NCBI GenBank assembly: GCA_963696545.1
Contig: CAVOKQ010000007.1
Location: 1-64,000 of the forward strand
Direction of reading: 5' to 3'
Length of the DNA: 64,000 nucleotides
Origin: RPQJ01 sp963696545
GTDB lineage: Bacteria; Pseudomonadota; Gammaproteobacteria; Steroidobacterales; Steroidobacteraceae
Of this stretch, positions 1 to 9,175 are shown piece by piece. The position numbers and the translations under genes were made by a program. Every line of letters starts with the position of its first letter. The stretch's first letter is position 1. The notes beneath the pieces were generated by a model. The model had not been told where the DNA came from. It saw nothing but the letters and a program-made list of their open reading frames with translations, and ran no database searches.

Positions 1-850
1 CATCAGCATGTTCGAGGGCAGCGATCCACTCTGCAGCGATCCCTTCGACCAGCACCTTGCAGCGCATGACGGCGTAGATCGCGACGTTCAGCAGCAGTCC
101 GGAAAGCACCGCGGAGACCGGTGTCGGGCCCTCCGCATGCGCGTCCGGCAGCCAGTTGTGAAGCGGCGCAAGACCCACTTTGGTCCCATAGCCGACGAGC
201 AGGAATACGAAGGCCAGGCTCAGGACGCGCGGCTCCAGCTCGGTCTTCACAGCCGCGAGATGAGTCCAAAGCAGCGCGTCCACGCCATGCGCACCCAGCA
301 CTCGCTCGGCCGCGAAGTAGAGCAGGATCGTCCCGAAGAGCGCCTGTGCAATTCCGACGCCGCACAGGATGAAGTACTTCCAGCCGGCCTCGAGGCTTGC
401 CGGAGCCCGGTACAACGTCGCCGGCAGCACGGTGGACAGCGTCGCCGCCTCCATCGCGACCCACAGCAGACCCAGGTTGTTGGTCGTGAGTGCAACCAGC
501 ATCGTCGCCATGAAGAGCTGGTACATGCTGTGGTACAGCCGCAATCGTCGCCTGCCGATGCGGCCGTGCTCCACCTCGATGCGCATGTACGGACGGGAGA
601 AGATCGCGGTCGTGAGTCCAACGAACGCCGTCAGCACGACGAGGAACACGTTGAAGGGATCGACGAAGAACTGCTCGCCGGCGGCGACCAGGTTGCCCTC
701 GCGCAGGACGCGGGCCGTAAGGACGCAGGCGGCCAGGAACGTTGCGAAGCTGAACCCGACGTTGGCTTCCGCCGCCCAGCGGCGGGCCCCCGAAGAGCGC
801 GAGCCGAGGGCCCCCGTCAGCGGCGTGAGCAGCAGGACCGCGAATTCCAC
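1..850 (-). CDS. hyfF: Hydrogenase-4-like subunit F, ND4/ND5-type antiporter module (C-terminus outside window)
   Basis: A polytopic membrane protein of the proton-translocating MrpD/NuoL/HyfF family. It begins at a GTG directly after the hyfE stop, with GGGAGG about 9 nt upstream, and runs intact for 283 codons to the window edge. Readable segments include LLWVAMEAATLSTVL, WKYFILCGVGIAQALFGTIL and GYGTKVGLAPLHNWLPDAHA. The last has the conserved Lys and His pattern of the proton channel and matches HyfF better than NuoL or NuoM. In the family this subunit is one membrane arm of a group-4 [NiFe]-hydrogenase or formate hydrogenlyase-like complex. The catalytic subunits (HyfG and HyfI) would be expected beyond the left edge and cannot be seen. 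No frameshift was found here, unlike in the gene just upstream. Confidence 0.85.
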   Translation of the reverse strand, partial: MEFAVLLLTPLTGALGSRSSGARRWAAEANVGFSFATFLAACVLTARVLREGNLVAAGEQFFVDPFNVFLVVLTAFVGLTTAIFSRPYMRIEVEHGRIGRRRLRLYHSMYQLFMATMLVALTTNNLGLLWVAMEAATLSTVLPATLYRAPASLEAGWKYFILCGVGIAQALFGTILLYFAAERVLGAHGVDALLWTHLAAVKTELEPRVLSLAFVFLLVGYGTKVGLAPLHNWLPDAHAEGPTPVSAVLSGLLLNVAIYAVMRCKVLVEGIAAEWIAALEHAD

Positions 851-1534
851 CTACTGGTCCTCCCGCAGCGAGGCTCGAGGTGGTGCAGGTCGAGGCTGTC
901 GAACTGCTCGCGGATCTGGAAGAAGAACACGCCAAGCACCAGCATGGCGACGAGCACGTCGAGCGCGACGCCGAGTTCCACGATCATCGGCATGCCGTAG
1001 GTGGCGCTCATCGGCACCGAAGAAAAGGCCGTTCTCCATCGACAGGAAGCCCACGACCTGCGACATCGCCTGCGGCGCGTGATCATCGTGATGAACCGAG
1101 CAGGATCACCGCCAGCGCGATGCCGATGGGTGCGCGGATGGCCGTGCTGCCAGCTGCGGCGATCGGTTGCGCGAGACCAGAACGCGAAGACCACGGTGAC
1201 GACCGCCGGCCAGCATCGTGCTGGCGGTGTTGACGCAGCGACTCCGTGTCCCAGTACACGCTCGAGTCGCCGGATCATCCGGTGCAGCAGCCAGGGAGCA
1301 GCAGGATGACCTTCAGCAGCAGGGTCAGCGCAGCCGACAGGTACAGGTGGCTTTGGCCAGTCCCGCCAGGCGAGGAGCAGCGTAGGCGATGAACAGCAGC
1401 CCGCCCTGCCATCGCCAGCAGGTTCACGAGGGTCACGATCCGCCGCTGCGAGAGCAGTGGAGAACGAGAGCGAGCAGCAGCAGCGCGGCGCACGCGTTCA
1501 GCAGAATTGCAGATCGAAAGGCGAGGTCGGCCAT
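851..1534 (-). pseudogene. hyfE: Hydrogenase-4-like subunit E (NuoK-like), coding frame broken by about 11 single-base indels
   Basis: The gene starts at ATG 1534 with MADLAFRSAILLNACAALL and ends with SLREDQ-stop at 851. In between, the HyfE protein sequence is recognisable only by hopping between all three frames. Pieces seen include SQRRIVTLVNLLAM, YLSAALTLLLKVILL, VVTVVFAFW, APIGIALAVILLG, FITMITR, SQVVGFLSMENGLFFGA and GMPMIVELGVALDVLVAML. Each junction needs only a 1-nt insertion or loss, many in short homopolymers. HyfE is the small multi-helix membrane subunit of hydrogenase-4-like complexes (NuoK-like). Protein-level conservation is intact in every fragment, so either the gene is functional and the sequence is wrong here, or inactivation is extremely recent. 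The genes on both sides are in frame. Confidence 0.8.
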
Positions 1535-1538
1535 CGGG

Positions 1539-2493
1539 TCAGGCTCCCAGCAGCAGAGGTGCGCGAGCAGGCCGAGCACGGCGAACAGGAATGCCGGTCG
1601 CCAGGAATTCGGGGGCGCGGAAGACGCGCAGCTTTGCCGAGAGCGGTCTCGATCAGCGCGAGCCAGAGCCCGGCGATGCCGAGCTTCACGGCCAGCGCGG
1701 GAACGGAGACCAGCAGCGCGGACGGCTCCGCCTCCCCGGTCGCTGCGCCCCACGGCAGGAACAGCGCGAAACCGATGCACGCGTAGTTGAACAGCTTGAG
1801 CGCGGCGGCCCACTCCATCAGCGCGAGGTGCCGTGCCGAATACTCGAGCAGCATGGCCTCGTGGATCATCGTGAGCTCGAGGTGCGTGGCAGGATTGTCG
1901 ACCGGAATCCGCGCGTTTTCCGCGAGCAATACCATCGTGAAGGCGACGGCCGTGAACGCGAGGCTCGGATACAGGCCCAGCGTCTGCGTCGCCAGCCTCT
2001 CAGCGATCAGCGGCAGCGCCGTCGTCGCCGACAGCAGCGAGGCGACGAAGATGACCATCAGCAGCGCAGGCTCGGCGAGAAATCCGATCATCATCTCGCG
2101 ACGGGCGCCGATGCTGCCGAAGGCAGTGCCGATATCCATCGCAGCGAGCGCGAGAAACACCCTGGCCATCGCCAGCAGCCCCACAAGCGCAATTGCGTCC
2201 GCAGCGGAGGAGAAAGGCAGACGCGTACCCATCGACGGGATGATGGCGGCTGCCGCGACCATTGCCCCGAACACGATGTAGGGCGCCGCACGGAACAGTG
2301 GCGACGCGGTCTCGGCGATCACGGCGTCCTTGTGGAAGAGCTTGCGAATGCCGTGGTAAGGCAGCAGCAGGCTCGGCGCGCGCCGGTTCTGCAGCCAGGC
2401 ACGGCACTTGTTGACCCAGCCCAGGAACAGCGGCGCGGCCGCCAGGGCGGCGAGCACTTCCAGCACCTGCGTCAACCATGCAGTGGCGTTCAC
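1539..2493 (-). CDS. hyfC: Hydrogenase-4-like subunit C (NuoH-like), C-terminus frameshifted
   Basis: HyfC/NuoH-family membrane subunit, which anchors the peripheral arm in complex I-like enzymes. It starts at GTG 2493, overlapping the hyfB stop (GTGA), which suggests translational coupling. Recognisable motifs are YHGIRKLFHKD near the N-terminus, the NuoH-like loop AENARIPVDNPATHLELTM, and IHEAMLLEYSARHLALMEW. The uncorrected frame runs on to 1498 with a non-family tail. Correcting an extra base near 1636, an extra base near 1592 and a missing base near 1558 gives the expected ending (FAVLGLLAHL...LLGA-stop at 1539), about 317 aa in all. These are the first three indels of the cluster that destroys hyfE. 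Confidence 0.85.
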
Positions 2494-4493
2494 AGGACCA
2501 CCGCCAGCAGCAGTACGAGCGTGACGAAGCTGTACAGCAGGTACGTCGAGATCCTGCCCTGCTGCAGCCAGGCCACGGAATCGGCCAGGCGCTGCACGAT
2601 TCCGCCCAGTGGTTCATAAAGTGCGCGCCAGATCCGGTCGCCGACCGTGACCTGATAGCGCGGCGCGGCGTCGAACGGTGACGGCAGCTCACGCTCCATG
2701 TGGAAGAACGACTGGAAGATGTGCCGTATCGGCTGGCCGAACCCCTCGGCCGTGTCCTGCATGCGGGCATCCACTCGCACGAACCCGCAGTCCCAGGGCG
2801 GCGCCCTGCGAACCTCCCTTCGGTACATCAATCGGACGGTCAGGAACGTGATGGCCACGACAGCAGCGATTACCAGCAGCAGCACCAGCGGAGCGTAGGA
2901 CACCTCGCGGTCAGGCAACGGCGCGAGCAGCCATGGCCACCCCTGCGAAGTCGGTACCGCGTACCCGGTGAGTTGGTACGTAACGTAGCCGAGCCCACGT
3001 ACGACCTGGGCGGGCATCAGTCCAAGCAGCACGCAACCTGCAGCGAGCCACGCGAGCCCTGCCTTTTCGAGCCGGCCGGCATCGTGGGCATTGGCCAGCG
3101 ACGGCTCGCGGGGCTGGCCCAGGAAGACGACGCCGTAGAATTTCACCATCACGTACGCTGCCAGCGCAGCCGCAAGTGCGACGATCGAAGCGCCGAGTGG
3201 CAGCAGCATGTTCACGAACGGGTGCGGCACTTCGTGGGCAAACAGGAACGACTGCAGCAGCAGCCACTCCGAAACGAACCCGTTCAGCGGCGGCAGTCCG
3301 GCGATTGCGAGCACGCCCACGAGCGTGAGCCACGCAACCCACGGCATGCGGTGGATCAGCCCGCCGAGCCTTCCAAGATTGCGCTCGCCGGTCGCATGCA
3401 GCACTGCGCCCGTGCCGAGGAACAGCAGGCTCTTCATGAAAGCATGGTTGAGCGCGTGATAGAGCACTGCCGTCAGGGCCAGTGCCGCCAGCGGCCGCAT
3501 GCCTGCGCCGTGGAATACGATCGCGAGACCGATCCCGGTGAACAGCACCCCGATGTTTTCGATCGACGAATAGGCGAGCAACCGCTTCATGTCCGTCTGT
3601 GCCGCCGCGAACACCACGCCGAACAGCGCGGTCGCAAGCCCCAGCGCGACAGGGATCAGGCCCCACCACCAGATCGGGTCTCCGAGCAGGTCGAACGTCA
3701 CCCGCAGCACGCCGTAGACCGCTGTCTTCAGCATGACGCCGCTCATCAGTGCGGACACGGGTGACGGGGCGGCTGGGTGCGCCTCCGGAAGCCAGACATG
3801 CAGCGGCAGCAGACCCGCCTTCGCGCCGAACCCGACCAGCGCGAGCCCGAATGCCGCTGTGGCCCACTGGGGATCAAGTTGCGCCGAACGCATGGCGTCG
3901 AACGTGAACTGCCAGCTGCCGCCCTGCATCACGCCAAAGCAAAGCAGGATCGCGAGCGCGCCGACATGTGCAATGAGAACGTAAAGGTAGCCGGCGCGCC
4001 GGATCTCTGGCAGGCCATGCTGGGCCGTTACCAGGAAATACGAGGACAACGCCATTGTTTCCCATGCAACCATGAACCCGTAGGCGTCGTCCGCGACGAG
4101 CACGAAGCCCATCGCCGCCAGGAACAGGTGGTACTGCAGGCACAGCAGGCCGGGCGCGGTGCCCTCGCCCTTGCGGAAATAGCCGGCGGCAAAGACGGAA
4201 ATGCCGGCCGTAGCAACTCCGAGCAGAAACAGGAAAGCGCCGGACAACGCGTCAAGACGGGCGTGAATTGGCAGGTCCGGGAGTCCGATTACCAGGGTAA
4301 GACTCTCGGCTGGTGAGGCGATGCTCACCACCGCGATCACCGCGATCGCGGCTCCACAAACCGCACTGAGGGGGAATAGAACACGGGCGACCAGCCTCAG
4401 GTTGTCCGGGCGCGCCACGCCACACAAGCCGATAACCAGCCACAACGCAAACACGACCAGGCAGGCGGACAGCGGGGACTCGATGACGGGCAT
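2490..4493 (-). CDS. hyfB: Hydrogenase-4-like subunit B, NuoL/MrpA-type membrane subunit
   Basis: A 667-aa polytopic protein of the HyfB family and the first gene of the hyf operon. Family hallmarks are GLLPLHVWLPEAHPAAPSPV (proton-channel helix with Lys/His neighbourhood), VAWETMALSSYFLV, DMKRLLAYSSIENIGVLFTG and NGFVSEWLLLQSF. The C-terminus has an amphipathic PPWDCGFVR segment typical of HyfB/HycC. It is complete and in frame. The downstream order hyfC-hyfE-hyfF matches hydrogenase-4 or formate hydrogenlyase-like operons. The start at ATG 4493 lacks a clear Shine-Dalgarno site. A TAGAAT box lies 8 nt upstream, so a nearly leaderless mRNA is possible. Whether the complex makes hydrogen, oxidises it, or acts as a hydrogenase-less ion pump cannot be decided without the missing catalytic genes. 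Confidence 0.9.
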   Translation of the reverse strand: MPVIESPLSACLVVFALWLVIGLCGVARPDNLRLVARVLFPLSAVCGAAIAVIAVVSIASPAESLTLVIGLPDLPIHARLDALSGAFLFLLGVATAGISVFAAGYFRKGEGTAPGLLCLQYHLFLAAMGFVLVADDAYGFMVAWETMALSSYFLVTAQHGLPEIRRAGYLYVLIAHVGALAILLCFGVMQGGSWQFTFDAMRSAQLDPQWATAAFGLALVGFGAKAGLLPLHVWLPEAHPAAPSPVSALMSGVMLKTAVYGVLRVTFDLLGDPIWWWGLIPVALGLATALFGVVFAAAQTDMKRLLAYSSIENIGVLFTGIGLAIVFHGAGMRPLAALALTAVLYHALNHAFMKSLLFLGTGAVLHATGERNLGRLGGLIHRMPWVAWLTLVGVLAIAGLPPLNGFVSEWLLLQSFLFAHEVPHPFVNMLLPLGASIVALAAALAAYVMVKFYGVVFLGQPREPSLANAHDAGRLEKAGLAWLAAGCVLLGLMPAQVVRGLGYVTYQLTGYAVPTSQGWPWLLAPLPDREVSYAPLVLLLVIAAVVAITFLTVRLMYRREVRRAPPWDCGFVRVDARMQDTAEGFGQPIRHIFQSFFHMERELPSPFDAAPRYQVTVGDRIWRALYEPLGGIVQRLADSVAWLQQGRISTYLLYSFVTLVLLLAVVL

Positions 4494-4623
4494 GTCGGCG
4501 AATTCTACGTCATGCCCGCACCTCCGACCGGCGCATCGTAAGGTGCCCGTGCATGTCGATCAGGCCAGGCACTCGACAGTGCAACGCGTCTCCCCGGGCG
4601 CCGCGTCGGGGCGCCAGCGACAT

Positions 4624-4652
4624 TTGACAACGGGATCTAGTCAGTCTTTCAT
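4624..4652 (+). promoter_or_regulatory. Predicted sigma-70 promoter for the TPR-sulfotransferase gene
   Basis: A perfect -35 box TTGACA (4624-4629) is followed after 17 nt by TTTCAT (4647-4652), four of six matches to the -10 consensus. The expected start of transcription is near 4659, giving a leader of about 28 nt before ATG 4687 with GAGGCG as ribosome site. It lies in the 193-nt divergent gap between hyfB and the downstream (+) cluster. Confidence 0.5.
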
Positions 4653-4686
4653 TCCCCCGGAGCACTGTCAAAGTCGAGGCGAAAGA

Positions 4687-6705
4687 ATGGGCGGCGCACC
4701 GGAGCCGGTCGGAACGCTGCAGGTCGCACTCGCCCACGCTGCGAAGCTGCTCGACACCGATCCCGCACTGGCCGCTGAGCAGGCGCGCGAAATCCTCAAG
4801 GTCGTCCCGGACCAGCCCGTGGCCACGATCGTGCTGGGCGCTTCCTGCCGTGCACTCGGCGATCTCGAAACCGCACTCGGCATCCTTGGGCCGCTCGCGC
4901 GTCGCTATCCGGACTGGGTGTCCGCCCGCTACGAGTTGGGGCTGGCGCTGGGCGCGTGCGGACGTACCTGCGATGCGATCGCCGAGCTGCGCCAGGCCGT
5001 GGCATTGCAACCCGCGATGAGCGACGCCTGGCGGGCGCTCGCGGATCACCTCGTAGCGGAGGGAGACGCTGCAGGCGCGGACGAGGCGTACGCACAGCAG
5101 ATCCGCGCCGCCACGCGCGACCCGCGACTGCTCGAGCCGGCCGCGGCACTCTGCGACGGAAGGATCGCCGTCGCCGAGCAACTGCTGCGCGAGCACTTGA
5201 AGAAGCATCCAACCGACGTGCCTGCGATCCGTATGCTGGCCGAAGTCGCGGCCCGGCTCGGTCGCTTCCGCGATTCGGAGACGCTGCTGCTGCGCTGCCT
5301 CGAGCTCGCACCCCGCTTCGACGCGGCCCGCCACAACCTGGCCGTCGTGCTGCACCGGCAGAATCGCCCGGCCGAGGCGCTGCAGCAGGTCGAGGCGATC
5401 CTCACCGTGGACCCGGTCAACGTCGGCGCGCGGAACCTCAAGGCCGCGATCCTGGCGCGCCTGGGCGACCTCCAGCAGTCCACTGAAATCTACGCCCAGG
5501 TGCTCAAGGACTACCCGCAGCAGCCGAAGCTGTGGCACAGCTACGGGCACGCGCTGAAGACAGGCGGAAAGACGTCCGAAGCCATCGCGGCGTACCGGCG
5601 AACCGTTGCGCTGACGCCGGGCTTCGGTGAGGCGTACTGGAGTCTCGCGAACCTGAAAACGTTCCGCTTCACGCCGGAAGACGTCGAATCGATGCTCGGG
5701 CAACTCGGGAGGACGGACCTGACGACCGACGACCGGCTGCATTTTCATTTTGCACTCGGCAAGGCCTTCGAGGATTCGGCCGATTACGTCCGCTCGTTCG
5801 AGCACTATGCGGAAGGCAATCGGCTGCGCCGGTCCGTGGTCGATTACGACGCCGACGAACTCTCCGACCGGGTCCGGCGCTCGAAGCAACTGCTCACGGC
5901 GTCCTTCTTCGCGGAGCGAGCGGGCCAGGGTTCGCAGGCACCCGACCCGATCTTCGTCGTGGGACTGCCCCGCTCGGGCTCGACTCTGCTCGAGCAGATC
6001 CTGTCGAGTCACTCGGCCGTCGAAGGCACGATGGAACTGCCCGACATCGGCACGATCGCGCGCGGCCTGAGCGGCCGGAAGCGCAAGGGCGACGCCCCGG
6101 CCTACCCGGAGGTCCTCGCGAGACTCGGTCCGGACGAGTTACGCGAGCTCGGGGAGCGGTACCTCGAGCAGACGCGGATCCAGCGCCGGACCGGCGCCCC
6201 GTTCTTCATCGACAAGATGCCGAACAACTGGGAACACGTCGGCCTGATCCAGCTGATCCTGCCGAACGCGAAGATCATCGACGCGCGGCGCCACCCGATG
6301 AGCTGCTGTTTCTCGGTGTTCAAGCAGCATTTCGCGCGCGGACAGCGCTTTTCCTACAGTCTCGAGGACCTCGGCCGCTATTACCGTGACTACGTGGAAC
6401 TGATGGCCCACTTTGACCAGGTGCTGCCCGGCCGCGTCCATCGCGTCGTCTACGAGCGCATGGTCGACGACACCGAGCGTGAGGTCCGGCGGGTGCTCGA
6501 CTACTGCGGCCTGCCCTTCGAGGAAGGGTGCCTGCGCTTCTACGAGAACGAGCGTGCCGTGCGAACGGCCAGCTCGGAACAGGTCCGCCGCCCGATCTAC
6601 CGCGACGCGCTCGAGCAATGGACCCACTACGAACCATGGCTCGGCGGCCTGCAGCAGCACGTCGGACCGGCGCTCGATGCCCACGCGGCCGCAATGAGCG
6701 ATTGA
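4687..6705 (+). CDS. Tetratricopeptide-repeat sulfotransferase
   Basis: A 672-aa two-part protein. Residues 1 to about 400 are helical TPR-like repeats (for example ARYELGLALGACGRTCDAIA and LWHSYGHALKTGGKTSEAI). From about 419 follows a sulfotransferase domain with the PAPS 5'-phosphosulfate loop GLPRSGSTLLEQILSSH (from residue 426), and later INW-like and RHP elements (DKMPNNWEHVG, DARRHPMSCCFSVFKQHF). Family members transfer sulfate from PAPS to an acceptor, here unknown. The start at ATG 4687 was preferred over upstream in-frame codons because GAGGCG precedes it and similarity begins there. TPR-sulfotransferases are often found beside TonB-dependent receptors, as here (66 nt to the next gene). 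No signal peptide is seen, so it is probably cytoplasmic. Confidence 0.85.
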   Translation: MGGAPEPVGTLQVALAHAAKLLDTDPALAAEQAREILKVVPDQPVATIVLGASCRALGDLETALGILGPLARRYPDWVSARYELGLALGACGRTCDAIAELRQAVALQPAMSDAWRALADHLVAEGDAAGADEAYAQQIRAATRDPRLLEPAAALCDGRIAVAEQLLREHLKKHPTDVPAIRMLAEVAARLGRFRDSETLLLRCLELAPRFDAARHNLAVVLHRQNRPAEALQQVEAILTVDPVNVGARNLKAAILARLGDLQQSTEIYAQVLKDYPQQPKLWHSYGHALKTGGKTSEAIAAYRRTVALTPGFGEAYWSLANLKTFRFTPEDVESMLGQLGRTDLTTDDRLHFHFALGKAFEDSADYVRSFEHYAEGNRLRRSVVDYDADELSDRVRRSKQLLTASFFAERAGQGSQAPDPIFVVGLPRSGSTLLEQILSSHSAVEGTMELPDIGTIARGLSGRKRKGDAPAYPEVLARLGPDELRELGERYLEQTRIQRRTGAPFFIDKMPNNWEHVGLIQLILPNAKIIDARRHPMSCCFSVFKQHFARGQRFSYSLEDLGRYYRDYVELMAHFDQVLPGRVHRVVYERMVDDTEREVRRVLDYCGLPFEEGCLRFYENERAVRTASSEQVRRPIYRDALEQWTHYEPWLGGLQQHVGPALDAHAAAMSD

Positions 6706-6770
6706 ATTCAGACGTCGCGCCAGACAAGAATGTCGCCAATCTCGAGCTTCCAAAGAATGGGGGATGACCG

Positions 6771-9156
6771 ATGACTCGTAGCAAGCGAAGAAAGCTGCAG
6801 CGGCTGCTCGCCCAGGACCGTACCCGCAAGCTGGTGCGTGTCCTTCCGCTTGCGCCGATGCTGCTCGGCGGCATACCGGCGGCGTACGGCCAGGAGGCGG
6901 ACAGCGCCGTCCTCGAAGAGGTGGTCGTCACCGCACAGAAGCAGCAGGAAGACCTGCAGGCCGTGCCGATGAGCATCCAGGCCTTCGGTACGACCAAGCT
7001 CGAGGAGTTGCGGATCAACAACTTCGTCGACTACGCCAAGTACATGCCGAGCGTGTCGTTCCAGACGGCCGGCCCGGGATTCACGCGCGTCTTCATGCGC
7101 GGCGTCGCCAGCGGCGACAACGGCAACCACTCCGGCCCGATGCCGAGCGTCGGCATGTACCTCGACGAGCAGCCGATCACCACGATCCAGGGCTCGCTCG
7201 ACATCCACCTCTACGACATCGAGCGCGTCGAGATGCTGGCGGGACCACAGGGCACGCTGTACGGCGCGAGTTCCCAGGCGGGCACGATCCGCACGATCAC
7301 GAATCGGCCCGATGCGTCCGCGTTCAGTGCGAGCTACGACCTGCAGGGCAGCTTCGTCGAGAGCGGCGACGCGGGCTACACGGCCGAGGGCTACGCCAAC
7401 ATTCCGATCACGGACAATGCCGCGATCCGACTCGTCGGCTGGTACGAGCATACGCCCGGCTACATCGACAACGTCGAAGGGTCGATGACGTTCCCGTCGT
7501 CGGGCATCACGGTGACGAACACGAACCGGGTCGAGAAGAACTACAACGACGTCGATACCTACGGCGGGCGCGCGGCGCTGCGGATCGATCTCAACGAAAC
7601 ATGGGCGATCACGCCCGCGGTGATGGGCCAGGTGCAGAAGGCCAACGGCATCTTCGCGTACGACAAGAACGTCGGCGACCTGCAGGTGTCCCACTTCTTC
7701 CCGGAGTGGTCCGACGACCAGTGGGTCCAGGCGGCGCTCACGGTCGAGGGCAAGATCGGCAACTTCGACGTCGTCTACGCCGGCGCCTATCTCGATCGCA
7801 CCGTCGACTCGCGATCCGACTACTCGGATTACGCCTACTGGTACGACGTGCTGTATGGCTCCGGTGCGTACATCTACAACAACGACGGTGCGCTGATCAA
7901 TCCGCAGCAGTACATCATCGCCAAGGACGGCTACACGATGTGGAGCAACGAGCTGCGCCTGAGCTCGCCGCGCGACCAGCGGTTCCGGTTCGTCACCGGG
8001 CTCTTCTTCCAGCAGGCGGAGCACCGCATCACGCAGGACTACCGGATCAACGAGTTCTCGGACGAGCTCGCGGTGCCGGGCAATCCCGACACGATCTGGC
8101 TCACCGACCAGACGCGCACCGACCAGAGCTACGCGTTCTTCGGCGAGATGTACTACGACATCACCGAGAAGCTCACGGCCACGCTCGGCATCCGGCTGTT
8201 CCACACGAACAACGACCTGAAGGGCTTCTTCGGCTTCAGCGGCAACTTCAGCTCGAAGACCGGCGAGTCGCAGTGCTTCAACGACCAGAATTATTACAAG
8301 GCTCCGTGCATCAACCTCAACAAGAGCACGGACGAGAGCGGCAATACGCCGAAGGTGAACCTCGCCTACAAGTTCGACGAGGACAAGATGATCTACGCGA
8401 CGTACTCCGAGGGCTTCCGCCCCGGTGGCGTCAACCGGCGCGGCACATTCCCCCCGTACAAGGCCGATTACCTGACGAACTACGAGGCCGGCTGGAAGAC
8501 GACCTGGGCGGGCGGCACCGTGAGGTTCAACGGCGCGTTCTTCATCGAGGAGTGGAATGACTTCCAGTACTCGTACCTCGGCGAGAACGGGCTCACCAAC
8601 GTCCGCAACGCAGGAAAGGCGCAGATCGACGGCGTGGAAACCTACGTGGACTGGGCCGCGATGCCCGGACTGCTGCTCACGGCGGGCGCAACCTGGCTCG
8701 ATCCGAAGCTCACCCAGGATTTCTGCCAGGCAATCGACGAGGATCCGTGCTCCGAGGCGAACCTCGCCCCGGACGGCACGCGCCTGCCCGTCACGCCCAC
8801 GTTCAAGGGCAACGTGATCGCGCGGTACACGTTCAACCTGGGAGAGTTCGACACGACCGTCCAGGGTTCCTACGTCTACCAGAACGACGTTGAAGCCGAG
8901 CTGCTGCCCTCCAACCGGCAGTACTCGGGCAAGCAGGCGTGCGTTCGGCACCGCGGACTTCTCGGGCGAGATGAAGCGCGGGCCCTACTCGCTGACCCTG
9001 TTCATCAACAACGCGTTCGACGAGCGGGCGGACCTGTACAAGTACCAGGAGTGCGCGACCCAGGTCTGCGGTTTCGAGGTCGGTCACCCCTACACGACGT
9101 ACACCGGAACCAACCAGCCGCGGACGTTCGGCCTGATCTTCCGCCAGGAGTTCTGA
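6771..9156 (+). CDS. TonB-dependent outer-membrane receptor, one frameshift near the C-terminus
   Basis: Outer-membrane ligand-gated channel. The N-terminus (MTRSKRRKLQRLL..., hydrophobic stretch, AYGQEA) is a signal peptide. It is followed by a TonB-box-like region (LEEVVVTAQKQQEDLQAVP), a plug domain (VFMRGVASGDNG, VGMYLDEQPI, IERVEMLAGPQGTLYGASS) and beta-barrel strands. The protein ends PRTFGLIFRQEF, with the terminal aromatic residue of barrel proteins. An extra base near 8940 throws the frame off after YSGKQA. Reading resumes one frame over at FGTADFSGEM and reaches the stop at 9156, about 794 aa corrected. Ribosome site GGGGGA precedes ATG 6771. Its position directly before the Rieske/GcvT/flavoprotein operon suggests it imports that pathway's substrate. 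It belongs to the broad IroN/CirA-like type seen in catabolic clusters, and the ligand cannot be read from sequence. Confidence 0.88.
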
Positions 9157-9175
9157 ACAACGAACGAGCGCACCA

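Noticed and set aside
4321..4686. N-terminal extension of the TPR-sulfotransferase by 122 codons
   Set aside because: It overlaps the hyfB start and the promoter, lacks a ribosome site and reads as low-complexity; ATG 4687 has GAGGCG.
6708..8951. Open frame of 747 codons antisense to the TonB receptor
   Set aside because: Composition is Val/Arg/Asp-rich as expected for a mirror frame of a GC-rich gene; no recognisable domain; the sense strand is a clear receptor.
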